Below are positions 1 to 7,090 of a stretch of DNA of 21,508 nt, piece by piece. Position 1 is the stretch's first letter. Each line of letters opens with the position of its first letter. A program made the translations under genes and the position numbers. Source of the DNA: Phycisphaerae bacterium (GTDB lineage Bacteria > Planctomycetota > Phycisphaerae > Sedimentisphaerales > SG8-4). The stretch spans positions 1 to 21,508 of the forward strand of contig JAUWLI010000013.1 of NCBI GenBank assembly GCA_030613765.1. Reading direction: 5' to 3'. The notes under the pieces are model-generated. The model was given only the letters and a program-made list of their open reading frames with translations, ran no database searches and was not told where the DNA came from.

Positions 1-30
1 TTTTCAACACCTTTTGTAAAAATAATGCTA

Positions 31-360
31 TTAGTCGGATAAGCTGTCGAGGACCTGTTTCATATTGCGGCGGTATTCGTGAAAGGCGATTCTGCCCTTC
101 TCGGTGAGGGCAAGGAGGGTTCGAGGAATCTTATCGACGAACTCCTTTTTAATCTCGACGTAGCCGGCGGTTTCGAGCTTTGACAGATGTGAGGAGAGAT
201 TTCCCCGGGTGAGGTTTGTCTGGTTCATTAGAAAGAGGAAATCGGCGCTGTCGACGACGGAAAGGTATGCGAGGATCAAGAGCCTTGCGGGCTCGTGAAT
301 GATGCGGTCGATATCTGCAAGGGGCTGAAGGTTTGGATTGTCTATCCGGTCATTATCCAT
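31..360 (-). CDS. Winged-helix DNA-binding regulator (MarR/HTH_34-like)
   Basis: A 109-residue single-domain protein. A winged helix-turn-helix fills about residues 20-97: a first helix with EPARLLILAYLS, a recognition-helix region LTRGNLSSHLSKLETAGYV, and a wing that leads into LTEKGRIAFHEY. This layout is typical of small MarR/ArsR-type or HTH_34 regulators; there is no ligand domain and no metal-binding cysteine cluster. Its ATG overlaps the end of the upstream membrane-protein gene by 8 nt (shared ATGGATAA), so translation is probably coupled and the two proteins are likely to work together, for example as regulator plus membrane sensor or target. The class is well supported; the operator and signal are unknown. 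The gene has no promoter of its own that I can see. Confidence 0.8.
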   Translation of the reverse strand: MDNDRIDNPNLQPLADIDRIIHEPARLLILAYLSVVDSADFLFLMNQTNLTRGNLSSHLSKLETAGYVEIKKEFVDKIPRTLLALTEKGRIAFHEYRRNMKQVLDSLSD

Positions 361-970
361 TAGTGAACTCCTCAGCAGGTTTTGGAAATTTTCGTAGGAA
401 ACGGATGAATATGACCAGGCCGGAGGGTGTCAATAAGGCGCCCATAGCGAGGAAATATAAGAGCGTGCCGGTTTCGATAGGTTCAAAATTAAGAATTGAC
501 AGGACAAGACCGTACAACACCGACCACAAAGCAAAGATGTAGTATAGGATGGTTCCCGATTTAGCCGCTAAAGAAATAAACATAATAGCGAGCACGACGC
601 CGGCCCAGACTGGCACCCATTTTAGCCAGAGACCGAAATCTCCGACGTCGGCGAACAGAATAAATGCAACGGCCAGAACCGCAATTACAATGAGGGTGAT
701 AAGGGCGATGCCGCTAATGGCGTCTTTAGGTTTGTCCGGGATGAGCTTAACATAGCCTGTTCTGGGATATGTGAAGCGCTTTCTCGTGGCGTTGAGGGCG
801 GGCCTGAAGAGAATCATCGCAAGAGGGAACATGCCAATCAAGACACGTGAAAACAGCCTTGTGGACATCGCCAACAGGCAGATTCCCATTACAAACTCCA
901 TGAGGCCATCCTGCTGGGATTGGCTGAAGGTTTTCTGTTCTATTTCCTTAACGTTTATTTCCTGTTTCAT
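353..970 (-). CDS. Multi-pass membrane protein of unknown function
   Basis: A 205-residue protein that I do not recognise. A polar N-terminus (about residues 1-22) is followed by hydrophobic segments near 24-56 (probably two helices), 86-107, 117-136, 139-160 and 168-190, giving five or six predicted membrane helices and a basic C-terminal tail (RFLRKFPKP). A short basic loop at about 60-82 is probably cytoplasmic. No catalytic motif is visible. AAAGGA lies 8 nt before the ATG, and a plausible promoter lies about 60-85 bp upstream. It is the first gene of a two-gene unit with the winged-helix regulator, whose start overlaps its stop. Membrane protein plus small DNA-binding protein pairs often control their own expression, but that is inference here. 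Confidence 0.65.
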   Translation of the reverse strand: MKQEINVKEIEQKTFSQSQQDGLMEFVMGICLLAMSTRLFSRVLIGMFPLAMILFRPALNATRKRFTYPRTGYVKLIPDKPKDAISGIALITLIVIAVLAVAFILFADVGDFGLWLKWVPVWAGVVLAIMFISLAAKSGTILYYIFALWSVLYGLVLSILNFEPIETGTLLYFLAMGALLTPSGLVIFIRFLRKFPKPAEEFTNG

Positions 971-1027
971 GATTTATATCCTTTAACAAGCTATGTCTGT
1001 ATCGCATATCTGTTTGCCATATAAACC

Positions 1028-1056
1028 AGTTTACGACAGTAACATGGAATCGTCAA
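1028..1056 (-). promoter_or_regulatory. Candidate sigma70 promoter for the membrane protein/regulator pair
   Basis: Read on the minus strand: TTGACG (1051-1056), a 17-nt spacer, then TAAACT (1028-1033). An A/T-rich tract lies just upstream of the -35. Transcription would start near 1021 and give a leader of about 50 nt before the ATG at 970. The -35 matches 5 of 6 consensus bases and the -10 matches 4 of 6. Confidence 0.45.
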
Positions 1057-1282
1057 GGGCTTTTTTTGAATTATTTGAAAAATTTTAATAGTTTTACGTA
1101 ACACTCTGCTTACAAAGGGCTTACGAAGGCTATTTTTTTGCTCTAAACAGTCAGGATACCATTTGAAGTTCGTAGCTACTGGTGAATCCGAGCTGGGCGG
1201 TTAAGGGTGGTTTAGTTTTCGAGATTTGGGAGCAGAGACGGCCTATATCCGGTGGTTTTTGAAACGTCAATTAAAACAAAAT

Positions 1283-1306
1283 ATACTCATATTTTTGCCG
1301 GAGTAT
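1283..1306. repeat. Inverted repeat ATACTC-N12-GAGTAT upstream of the ferritin-like gene
   Basis: A perfect 6-bp inverted repeat (1283-1288 and 1301-1306) with a 12-nt spacer ends 4 bp before the -35 at 1311. The position fits an operator or activator site. Its outer arms fit the ends of IscR type-1 sites (ATASYY and RRSTAT), but the inner sequence does not match, so the cognate regulator cannot be named. Confidence 0.3.
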
Positions 1307-1310
1307 GGCC

Positions 1311-1339
1311 TTGACAAATATCGTTACCCTGCCTAATAT
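1311..1339 (+). promoter_or_regulatory. Promoter of the ferritin-like gene
   Basis: A perfect TTGACA at 1311-1316, a 17-nt spacer, and TAATAT at 1334-1339 (4 of 6 matches to TATAAT). The start site would be near 1346, giving a leader of about 120 nt before the ATG at 1468. Confidence 0.55.
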
Positions 1340-1467
1340 TCGTCATATAAATAACGCGGGAATCTTAAGCTTTTTTTGCGGGCAGCTAAATTATGCCAGC
1401 TCAGTATATAAAAATACGAGAGCTGTTAAATTTTTGACCTGTCAACTAAAAATGCGAAAGGCTTGTG

Positions 1468-1911
1468 ATGAAAGATTTCGAATCTGTTGATGAAATTCTG
1501 GATTTTGCAATCGGAAGAGAGATTGAGGCAATCCGCTTATACATCGACCTTGCCAAAAAGGTCGAGAAACCCGAGATGCAAAAGGTGCTTAAAGGATTCG
1601 CGATGGAGGAGCAGGAACACAGGATCAAGCTTGAAGATGCCAAGGCGATCGGATTTGTTCTCAAGGAAGAAGAAGTTGGGAACCTTGGCATCGCGGATGA
1701 AATCGAGGGCGGCGAGTTTCGGCCCGACATGAGCTATGCAGATATACTTGTTTTCGCCATGAAAAAAGAAAACGTTTCAGTCCAGTTGTATACGGACCTG
1801 GCGAAAATGGCACAAGACGAAGAAATTAAGGACATGTTTTTGTTGCTGGCTCAAGAAGAGGCTGAACACAAGCTGCGATTCGAGATGGAGTATGATTTGA
1901 TAACTTTCTAA
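1468..1911 (+). CDS. Ferritin-like diiron protein (rubrerythrin family, no rubredoxin domain)
   Basis: A 147-residue four-helix ferritin-like protein. It shows the duplicated half-site pattern of the family: E18/E20 in helix 1, E48-x-x-H51 in helix 2, E101 in helix 3 (KENVSVQLY) and E131-x-x-H134 in helix 4 (AQEEAEHK). These are the expected ligands of a dinuclear iron site. Rubrerythrins normally end in a rubredoxin domain with two CxxC motifs; here there is no cysteine pair, so this is the short form (ferritin-like or erythrin type). The likely role is peroxide reduction or iron handling in an anaerobe exposed to oxygen, which is inference. I chose ATG 1468 over the GTG at 1465 because AAAGG at 1457-1461 is spaced 6 nt from it. 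It is transcribed alone from a consensus-like promoter. Confidence 0.85.
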   Translation: MKDFESVDEILDFAIGREIEAIRLYIDLAKKVEKPEMQKVLKGFAMEEQEHRIKLEDAKAIGFVLKEEEVGNLGIADEIEGGEFRPDMSYADILVFAMKKENVSVQLYTDLAKMAQDEEIKDMFLLLAQEEAEHKLRFEMEYDLITF

Positions 1912-1980
1912 TATGTCGCATACACAAACATTATCCAAAGTCTGCAGCAAGGACACCAGCGCAGGACTAAAAGCAAATCG

Positions 1981-2094
1981 TTACTGTTGAGAGGGTTTTG
2001 TAAATAGGCCGGAGATGACCAGGATTGTACCGACGAGCCACATAGCGATAAGGTAAACCCAGACAATCCAGGGCAAAGCGAAGAAGTCAGGCAT
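1981..2094 (-). CDS. 37-residue single-helix membrane peptide, unrecognised
   Basis: A frame too short for routine calling. It starts at ATG 2094-2092 and ends at TAA 1983-1981. The protein begins MPDFFALPWIVWVYL, has one strongly hydrophobic segment over about residues 5-31 and ends in a short polar tail (TKPSQQ). Its ATG overlaps the TGA of the upstream metalloprotease gene by 8 nt, which argues for translational coupling; no strong separate ribosome binding site is seen. It may be a small partner or regulator of the protease. Composition, length and overlap support a real gene, but no homology can be claimed. Confidence 0.5.
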   Translation of the reverse strand: MPDFFALPWIVWVYLIAMWLVGTILVISGLFTKPSQQ

Positions 2095-2812
2095 AAATTT
2101 TCAAGACATGCCTGCATACGTCGATGACAGTGACATAACAAATCAGGCCTAAAAGCAAGACCCATCCTGCGACCATAACGGGGAGGCGAAGCCTGTTCAG
2201 CGAGCGGTGGATTTTCTCTAATAAACAGAATAGAATCTTTCCGCCATCCAAAGGAGGTAGTGGAAGCAGATTTAATAAAGCGAGATTTATGTTGATGATG
2301 ACGGCGAATTGCAAAATATTTGAAAAGCCGGCAGCGACAAACTGTCCGCCTATGGCTACTATACCAACTACACCGGACAATTGGCCAGGGGAAGTGAATA
2401 AAGCAGGTAAGGCGGAAAGGAATTGGGATGTTATGCTCACTATCTGGACAAACGGGTGAATCAAAATTCCAAAGAAGGAAAATCCTGTAGTTATTACGTT
2501 CAAAACAGCCAGGCAGATTATGGATAGAATGATATTTGCGGCTGGTCCGCCTAAGGCAAAGATAATACGTCTGGAAGAAGGAATTCGATAAAAGTCATGG
2601 AGGTCCTTGGTCTCGGGCAAAACATAGCCTGCGACGGGGAAAACTGAGAGGCGGTATTCTGTTCTGCCCTTTTTAAAAGACCATAATTTCGGGCCAAAGC
2701 CAATGGAAAATTGTTCTATGGGGATTCCGGAGAGCTTTGCGGCGATAAAATGGCCCAACTCGTGAATGAGAATCAGAAAGTTTATTAAAATGAACACGGC
2801 CAAATAATTCAT
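2087..2812 (-). CDS. Site-2-type zinc metalloprotease (peptidase M50), PDZ-less
   Basis: A 241-residue integral membrane protease. The zinc motif is IHELGHF with H17, E18 and H21 inside the first membrane helix, and the third metal ligand lies in NLLPLPPLDGG (D189). The GGPAANI motif at 88-94 is also typical of M50 proteases such as RseP/SpoIVFB. Unlike RseP (about 450 residues, with periplasmic PDZ domains), there is no space for a PDZ domain between the first core helix and the later helices. It should cut membrane-anchored substrates within the bilayer. It lies 102 bp downstream of nifS with its own candidate promoter at 2849-2877, and is followed by a tiny overlapping membrane-peptide gene. 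Its substrate is unknown. Confidence 0.88.
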   Translation of the reverse strand: MNYLAVFILINFLILIHELGHFIAAKLSGIPIEQFSIGFGPKLWSFKKGRTEYRLSVFPVAGYVLPETKDLHDFYRIPSSRRIIFALGGPAANIILSIICLAVLNVITTGFSFFGILIHPFVQIVSITSQFLSALPALFTSPGQLSGVVGIVAIGGQFVAAGFSNILQFAVIININLALLNLLPLPPLDGGKILFCLLEKIHRSLNRLRLPVMVAGWVLLLGLICYVTVIDVCRHVLKIYA

Positions 2813-2848
2813 TATGCAAACCTGCTATGTTTAATTCGTCATTATATT

Positions 2849-2877
2849 AGTATAACATAAGCCGGGCCCTAAGTAAA
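2849..2877 (-). promoter_or_regulatory. Candidate promoter for the M50 protease gene
   Basis: On the minus strand: TTTACT (2872-2877), a 17-nt spacer, then TATACT (2849-2854; 5 of 6 matches). It lies in the 102-bp gap after nifS and would give a short leader to the ATG at 2812. The protease pair may therefore be transcribed separately from the sulfur operon. Confidence 0.4.
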
Positions 2878-2914
2878 ATTTCTTTCCACCAGAGTATTGG
2901 CCTGAAGCCGGCCA

Positions 2915-4072
2915 TTATTTTGTTACAAACGGTGAAAGTTCGCGTAGTTTGTTGATGATTGGCGGCGTTTTTTCGATGATGTAATCGACTTCGGCCTCGG
3001 TGTTGTATCTGCTCAGGCTGAACCGGATTGAACCGTGGGCAGAGGTGAATGGAACGCCCATAGCACGCAAGACGTGGGAGGGTTCGAGGGAGCCGGAGGT
3101 GCAGGCGGAACCGCTGCTGGCGCAGATGCCGAATTTGTCGAGCATGAGCAGGATGGCTTCGCCCTCGACATATTCGAAGCTGATGTTGCTGGTATTGGGG
3201 AGGCGGTTTTCTTTGTCACCATTGAGGCGGGAGCCGGGGCACATTTTCAAAAGCGCATCTTCAAGCTTATCGCGTAGGAACTTTACCTTATTGTTTTCGG
3301 TTTCGAGGTTTTGCGCGGCCAATTCACATGCTTTTCCGAGACCGACGATACCGGGTACATTTTCAGTGCCGGCTCTTCTTCCTGCTTCCTGATGGCCACC
3401 GACCATAAAAGGCGCGAGCCTTGTTCCCTTCCTGACGTAGAGGATTCCTACACCTTTGGGGCCGTGTAGCTTATGGCCCGAGAGACTGAGTAAATCAATG
3501 CTGCTTTTGGCGAGGTTCAGAGGAATCTTTCCGACGGCCTGTACGGCGTCTGTGTGGAACACAACGGCCCTGCCGGTAACCATCTCGGCGATTTTGTCTA
3601 TCGGGAAGACGACGCCGGTCTCATTGTTTGCGTACATTATGGTAACAAGAGCAGTATCATCGTCGAGCTTTTCTTCAAGCTCGGCGAGGTCGAGCCTGCC
3701 CTCTTTGTCTATAGCCAACTCTATAACTGTATAGCCGTGATTTTCCAAGTCCCTGCAGGCGGCTAATACAGCGGGGTGCTCAACCCTGGTAGTTATGACT
3801 TTGCGTTTGTCGGGGGCAGCAGCCAATGAGCCTTTGATGGCGGTGTTGTCACTTTCAGTGCCTCCGCTTGTGAAGATAATTTCGGCGGGTTCACAGCCGA
3901 GGAGGTCAGCCACCTGCTCGCGGGCCTGGCGTATTTTACGGCCCAACTGTCCACCGAACGTGTGCATACTCGAAGGATTTCCGTAAAGGTCGCAGAATAG
4001 CGGCTTCATTTCCTCCAGGACCTGCTCAGCGACTTTTGTTGTAGCATTGTTGTCAAAATATACGATTTCCAT
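2915..4072 (-). CDS. nifS: Cysteine desulfurase NifS
   Basis: A 385-residue PLP enzyme that removes sulfur from L-cysteine as an enzyme-bound persulfide and passes it to the scaffold protein. The PLP lysine is K201 in SGHKLHGPKG, the persulfide cysteine is C324 in the loop SSGSACTSGSLEPSH, and the start YFDNNATT and the GNPSS segment are typical of the NifS/IscS class. The loop length and the direct pairing with nifU (3 nt between genes) favour the NifS type over IscS; length is normal. The sulfur goes to Fe-S clusters, and possibly to other acceptors. No nitrogenase genes are seen here, so this is probably a general NIF-type assembly system, as in several anaerobic bacteria. Confidence 0.95.
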   Translation of the reverse strand: MEIVYFDNNATTKVAEQVLEEMKPLFCDLYGNPSSMHTFGGQLGRKIRQAREQVADLLGCEPAEIIFTSGGTESDNTAIKGSLAAAPDKRKVITTRVEHPAVLAACRDLENHGYTVIELAIDKEGRLDLAELEEKLDDDTALVTIMYANNETGVVFPIDKIAEMVTGRAVVFHTDAVQAVGKIPLNLAKSSIDLLSLSGHKLHGPKGVGILYVRKGTRLAPFMVGGHQEAGRRAGTENVPGIVGLGKACELAAQNLETENNKVKFLRDKLEDALLKMCPGSRLNGDKENRLPNTSNISFEYVEGEAILLMLDKFGICASSGSACTSGSLEPSHVLRAMGVPFTSAHGSIRFSLSRYNTEAEVDYIIEKTPPIINKLRELSPFVTK

Positions 4073-4075
4073 CGC

Positions 4076-4957
4076 TTATCCTCTATGATTGTGGGGCTGG
4101 TTTGCGGAGGCTTTGTCTTCTTCCACAAAGAGGTCTTCTGAGACAAATTCTCTGAGCCTTGCTTCGACGACGTCTTTCATCGTGTACTCAGCAAGCATAC
4201 ATTGTGCGCACATGCCGCGGAACGCCACTATGACCTTGTTGCCTTCGACGTCGATGAGCTCGACATTTCCTCCGTGTGCCCGGAGAGCGGGGCGAATCTG
4301 TTCATTAATGGTCTGCTGGATCAACTGAATCCTTTGGATATTTGTCAGTTTTTGTCCACGTCGGGGTTTTGCAGCGGTTGTATCCTTTATTTTGTCGCCC
4401 TGGATTTTTTCTATTATTTTTTCGATTTCACCCTGGCAACCGCCGCAGCCGCCACTCGCCTTGCAGTAATTTGTTACTTCTTCGACTGTTGTGAGATTAT
4501 TTTCCTGTATTACTCTTTCGATTTCATTTTCAGTGACGCCAAAACAATTGCAGACGACCCGACCTTCAAGCTCGTGTTTCTTTTTGCCGCCGCTTCGGTA
4601 GTTTTCGATTGCGGCCTCAAGGGCTTCCCTTCCCATGACAGAGCAGTGCATTTTCTGCTCGGGCAGCCCGCCAAGGTAATCTGCGATATCCTTGTTGGTG
4701 ACTTTGGCGGCTTCGTCTATTGTTTTTCCTTTTATCATCTCTGTGAGGACGGAGGAAGTTGCGATAGCACTTGCGCAGCCGAAGGTTTTGAACTGAGCGT
4801 CCTTGATTCTGCCGTTCTCATCGAGCTTGAACGTGAGCTTCAAGGCATCACCGCAGGCGAGGGAGCCTACTTCGCCGACACCATCCGGGTCTTCGACCTC
4901 GCCGACATTTCGCGGATTGAAAAAATGGTCTTTGAGTTCGTCAGTATATTCCCACAT
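4076..4957 (-). CDS. nifU: Fe-S cluster assembly scaffold NifU (three-domain)
   Basis: A 293-residue full-length NifU with all three modules. The N-terminal IscU-like scaffold carries C35 (SLACGDALK), C61 (FGCASA) and C105 (KMHCSVMG), the three cluster-holding cysteines. The central Bfd-like [2Fe-2S] domain carries C136 and C138 (VVCNCFG) and C171 and C174 (GGCGGCQGEI). The C-terminal Nfu domain carries C250-x-x-C253 (GMCAQCML). It builds transient Fe-S clusters using sulfur from NifS and delivers them to apoproteins. The gene starts 4 nt after metY and ends 3 nt before nifS, so the three are certainly co-transcribed. NadA in the same cluster is an obvious client. No anomaly is seen. Confidence 0.95.
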   Translation of the reverse strand: MWEYTDELKDHFFNPRNVGEVEDPDGVGEVGSLACGDALKLTFKLDENGRIKDAQFKTFGCASAIATSSVLTEMIKGKTIDEAAKVTNKDIADYLGGLPEQKMHCSVMGREALEAAIENYRSGGKKKHELEGRVVCNCFGVTENEIERVIQENNLTTVEEVTNYCKASGGCGGCQGEIEKIIEKIQGDKIKDTTAAKPRRGQKLTNIQRIQLIQQTINEQIRPALRAHGGNVELIDVEGNKVIVAFRGMCAQCMLAEYTMKDVVEARLREFVSEDLFVEEDKASANQPHNHRG

Positions 4958-4961
4958 AGTT

Positions 4962-6251
4962 TCACACTTGACTTGCTTTCAGTGCCTGGTCGACATCGGC
5001 TATTATATCATCTATGTGCTCTGTGCCAACCGAAATCCGAATATAATCATCTGTTACGCCTGCCGCGAGCTGCTCGGCCTCTGACAACTGCTGATGCGTG
5101 GTACTTGCGGGATGGATTACCAGTGTTTTGCTGTCTCCAATGTTGGCAAGATGAGAAGCCAGCTTGACGCTGTTTATGAACTTAATGCCGGCTTCTCTGC
5201 CGCCTTTAATTCCAAAGCCGAGGATAGCACCCTGGCCATTCGGCAGGTACTTTTTGGCCAGTTCGTAATCAGGGTGCGATTCCAGGCCGGGATAATTGAC
5301 CCAGGTGACATTGTCCTGTCTTTCGAGCCAATGAGCGAGTTTCAGGGCGTTTTCACTGTGTCGCGGCATACGCAGGTGCAGTGTTTCAAGTCCCTGTATA
5401 AAGAGGAAGGCATTGAATGGGGACATACAGCCGCCCATATCCCTGAGGAATTGGGTCCTTGCCTTTATGATGTATGCCAATTCACCCATGGCCTCGACGT
5501 ATTTTACGCCGTGATAGCTCGGGTCCGGCTCGGTGAGTTCGGGGTAGCGGCCATTGGTCCAGTCGAATTTGCCTGAATCGACGATAGCCCCGCCGATGCA
5601 GGTGCCGTGTCCACCGATGAACTTCGTGCAGCTATGAACGACAATATCGATGCCATAATCAATGGGCCTGAACAGTATCGGCGTGGTAACGGTATTGTCG
5701 CAAATTACGGGCATTCCATTTTCGTGGGCAATGTCGGCTATCTTTTCGTACTGGAGGATGTCGTTTTTCGGATTGCCCATGGATTCTATATAAATCAGGC
5801 GGGTATTGTCTTTTATGGCTTTGGCGAAGTTTTCAGGGTCCCTGGGGTCAACAAAAGTTACTTCAATACCCAGTTTTCGGAAAGTTTGACTAAACAGAGT
5901 AACCGTTCCGCCATAAAGGGAGTTTGAAGATACAATGTGGCCTCCTGCGCCGCAAATGTTAAAGATGCTGACATAGATCGCCGACTGACCCGAACTAAAG
6001 GCCAAGCCGCCGACTCCGCCTTCCATTGCAGCGAGGCGCTTTTCCAATACATCGGTCGTGGGGTTCATCAAGCGCGTATAGATATTTCCAAACTCTTTCA
6101 GCGCAAAGAGGTTCGCAGCGTGGTCGGTATCCTTAAATACATAGCTTGTGGTTTGATAAATAGGCACAGCACGACTGAGCGTGTCCGAATCTACCGTCTG
6201 CCCGGCATGCAGGGCCAGGGTCTCCAAATGATATTGAGTCTGTTCTGTCAT
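4962..6251 (-). CDS. metY: O-acetylhomoserine sulfhydrylase (MetY-type)
   Basis: A 429-residue member of the Cys/Met-metabolism PLP family. It starts with [12 protein letters not shown] and has [24 protein letters not shown], the PLP lysine K210 in [12 protein letters not shown], and an arginine-containing C-terminal [11 protein letters not shown]. Length (about 430) and the long insert around DPSYHGVKY are typical of O-acetylhomoserine aminocarboxypropyltransferase, as opposed to cystathionine synthases and lyases (about 380-400). It would form homocysteine from O-acetylhomoserine and sulfide. Its ATG overlaps the TGA of thi4 (ATGA), showing tight coupling. With cysE and cysK upstream it gives the cluster two sulfide-fixing routes. 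A broader substrate range cannot be excluded. Confidence 0.92.
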   Translation of the reverse strand: MTEQTQYHLETLALHAGQTVDSDTLSRAVPIYQTTSYVFKDTDHAANLFALKEFGNIYTRLMNPTTDVLEKRLAAMEGGVGGLAFSSGQSAIYVSIFNICGAGGHIVSSNSLYGGTVTLFSQTFRKLGIEVTFVDPRDPENFAKAIKDNTRLIYIESMGNPKNDILQYEKIADIAHENGMPVICDNTVTTPILFRPIDYGIDIVVHSCTKFIGGHGTCIGGAIVDSGKFDWTNGRYPELTEPDPSYHGVKYVEAMGELAYIIKARTQFLRDMGGCMSPFNAFLFIQGLETLHLRMPRHSENALKLAHWLERQDNVTWVNYPGLESHPDYELAKKYLPNGQGAILGFGIKGGREAGIKFINSVKLASHLANIGDSKTLVIHPASTTHQQLSEAEQLAAGVTDDYIRISVGTEHIDDIIADVDQALKASQV

Positions 6252-7024
6252 TTCTTTACGACCTCCATAGCAACTTCTGCGGCCCTTTTTCCGGACAACA
6301 ACATTCCGCCAAAGGTCGGTCCCATTCTCGGCAGGCCAAAGGTAGTCGCGGCAGCCATGCCTGTTACAATCAAACCCGGGTACACTTCTGTCGTATGCTC
6401 AATGACGGCGTCCTCTGATTCCTCGACCCACATAGGCCCGAAACCTTTTATTTCCACGAGCCCCCTCTTCTGCAGCGAATGAACCACAACCGCATCGTGC
6501 CCCGTAGCATCGACGACGAGCTTCGATTCAAGAGCAACGGGGTCCACACAAGTTATTGCTCTTGGAAGCGCGGAGACGGGGGTCCAGTTGATAACGACGC
6601 CACAAACGCGATCCTCTTTTAGAACGACATCATCGAACTTAGTCATGTTCAGGACCTTTACGCCGGCATCACATGCCGAAGCAATCAATTTAGAACAAGC
6701 ATGCGGACCATCGGCAACATAGAGTCCATCGTCAACCTTTTTGTACGGTGCCCCTATCTCATCGAGAACCATCTGAGCGGGCTCCCTGACTGTCACTTTA
6801 TTCATCAGATAGCCACCGATCCAGAACCCTCCGCCGAGATAGTTATTGCACTCGATGAGGAGAGTCTTTTGGCCGTTTTTTGCAAACTCTCTTGCTGCGA
6901 CGATTCCGCTGGGCCCTGCGCCGATAACAGTGACATCGTGCTCGATGTAGTCTTCAAAATCCCTGGCAAATTCAGAAACGATCGCCCTGGTAACCTGCTT
7001 TTCAGATACTTTTGCTAAACTCAT
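6248..7024 (-). CDS. thi4: Thiazole synthase Thi4 (ADP-thiazole biosynthesis), Cys-type
   Basis: A 258-residue FAD/NAD-fold protein of the Thi4 family, which converts NAD and glycine plus a sulfur source into the ADP-thiazole precursor of thiamin. Visible features are the Rossmann motif VIGAGPSG (33-40), the ribose-binding acid E58, the glycine-rich [25 protein letters not shown] (170-178) and the C-terminal [20 protein letters not shown] (231-250). The residue before VDP is C159 (AITCVDP). In plant and yeast Thi4 this position is the cysteine that donates its sulfur; characterised archaeal sulfide-using enzymes have His. The start is well placed behind AGAGGTGG. It overlaps metY by 4 nt. Whether this enzyme is single-turnover or uses free sulfide cannot be decided from sequence alone. 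Confidence 0.92.
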   Translation of the reverse strand: MSLAKVSEKQVTRAIVSEFARDFEDYIEHDVTVIGAGPSGIVAAREFAKNGQKTLLIECNNYLGGGFWIGGYLMNKVTVREPAQMVLDEIGAPYKKVDDGLYVADGPHACSKLIASACDAGVKVLNMTKFDDVVLKEDRVCGVVINWTPVSALPRAITCVDPVALESKLVVDATGHDAVVVHSLQKRGLVEIKGFGPMWVEESEDAVIEHTTEVYPGLIVTGMAAATTFGLPRMGPTFGGMLLSGKRAAEVAMEVVKK

Positions 7025-7059
7025 ACTACCACCTCTTTCTAAAAAAACGAACTTACTAC

Positions 7060-7074
7060 GCCTGCCTGGCAGGC
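7060..7074. repeat. Perfect 15-bp palindrome in the nadA-thi4 gap
   Basis: GCCTGCC-T-GGCAGGC: 7-bp arms around one central base. It lies in the 66-bp gap between nadA and thi4, the longest gap inside the operon. It has no T-tract on the transcribed strand, so it is not a classical terminator. It may be a member of a dispersed genomic palindrome or a processing site. Confidence 0.4.
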
Positions 7075-7090
7075 CTCATAATAACAACAA

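Larger units (their letters stand above)
971..1467. other. Intergenic region between divergent genes
   Basis: About 500 bp with no credible gene. It holds the promoter of the minus-strand pair (1028-1056), an inverted repeat at 1283-1306 and the promoter of the ferritin-like gene (1311-1339). A 61-codon plus-strand frame starting at 1305 runs through that promoter and lacks a ribosome binding site, so I do not count it. I see no convincing structured RNA or terminator in 1060-1280. Confidence 0.5.

Noticed and set aside
1305..1490. A 61-codon plus-strand frame before the ferritin-like gene
   Set aside because: It overlaps the -35 and -10 of the real promoter and the start of the real gene, and has no ribosome binding site.
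1908..2165. An 85-codon minus-strand frame after the M50 gene
   Set aside because: It overlaps both the M50 end and the better 37-residue ORF, and its translation is Cys-rich and low in coding character.
2915..4957. A nitrogen-fixation gene cluster
   Set aside because: nifU and nifS are present but no nitrogenase or nif accessory gene is seen; the context is sulfur and Fe-S metabolism.
4202..5167. A 321-codon plus-strand open frame
   Set aside because: It is antisense to nifU and the end of metY, both intact with full motif sets; its own translation is Cys/Phe-rich without any recognisable domain.
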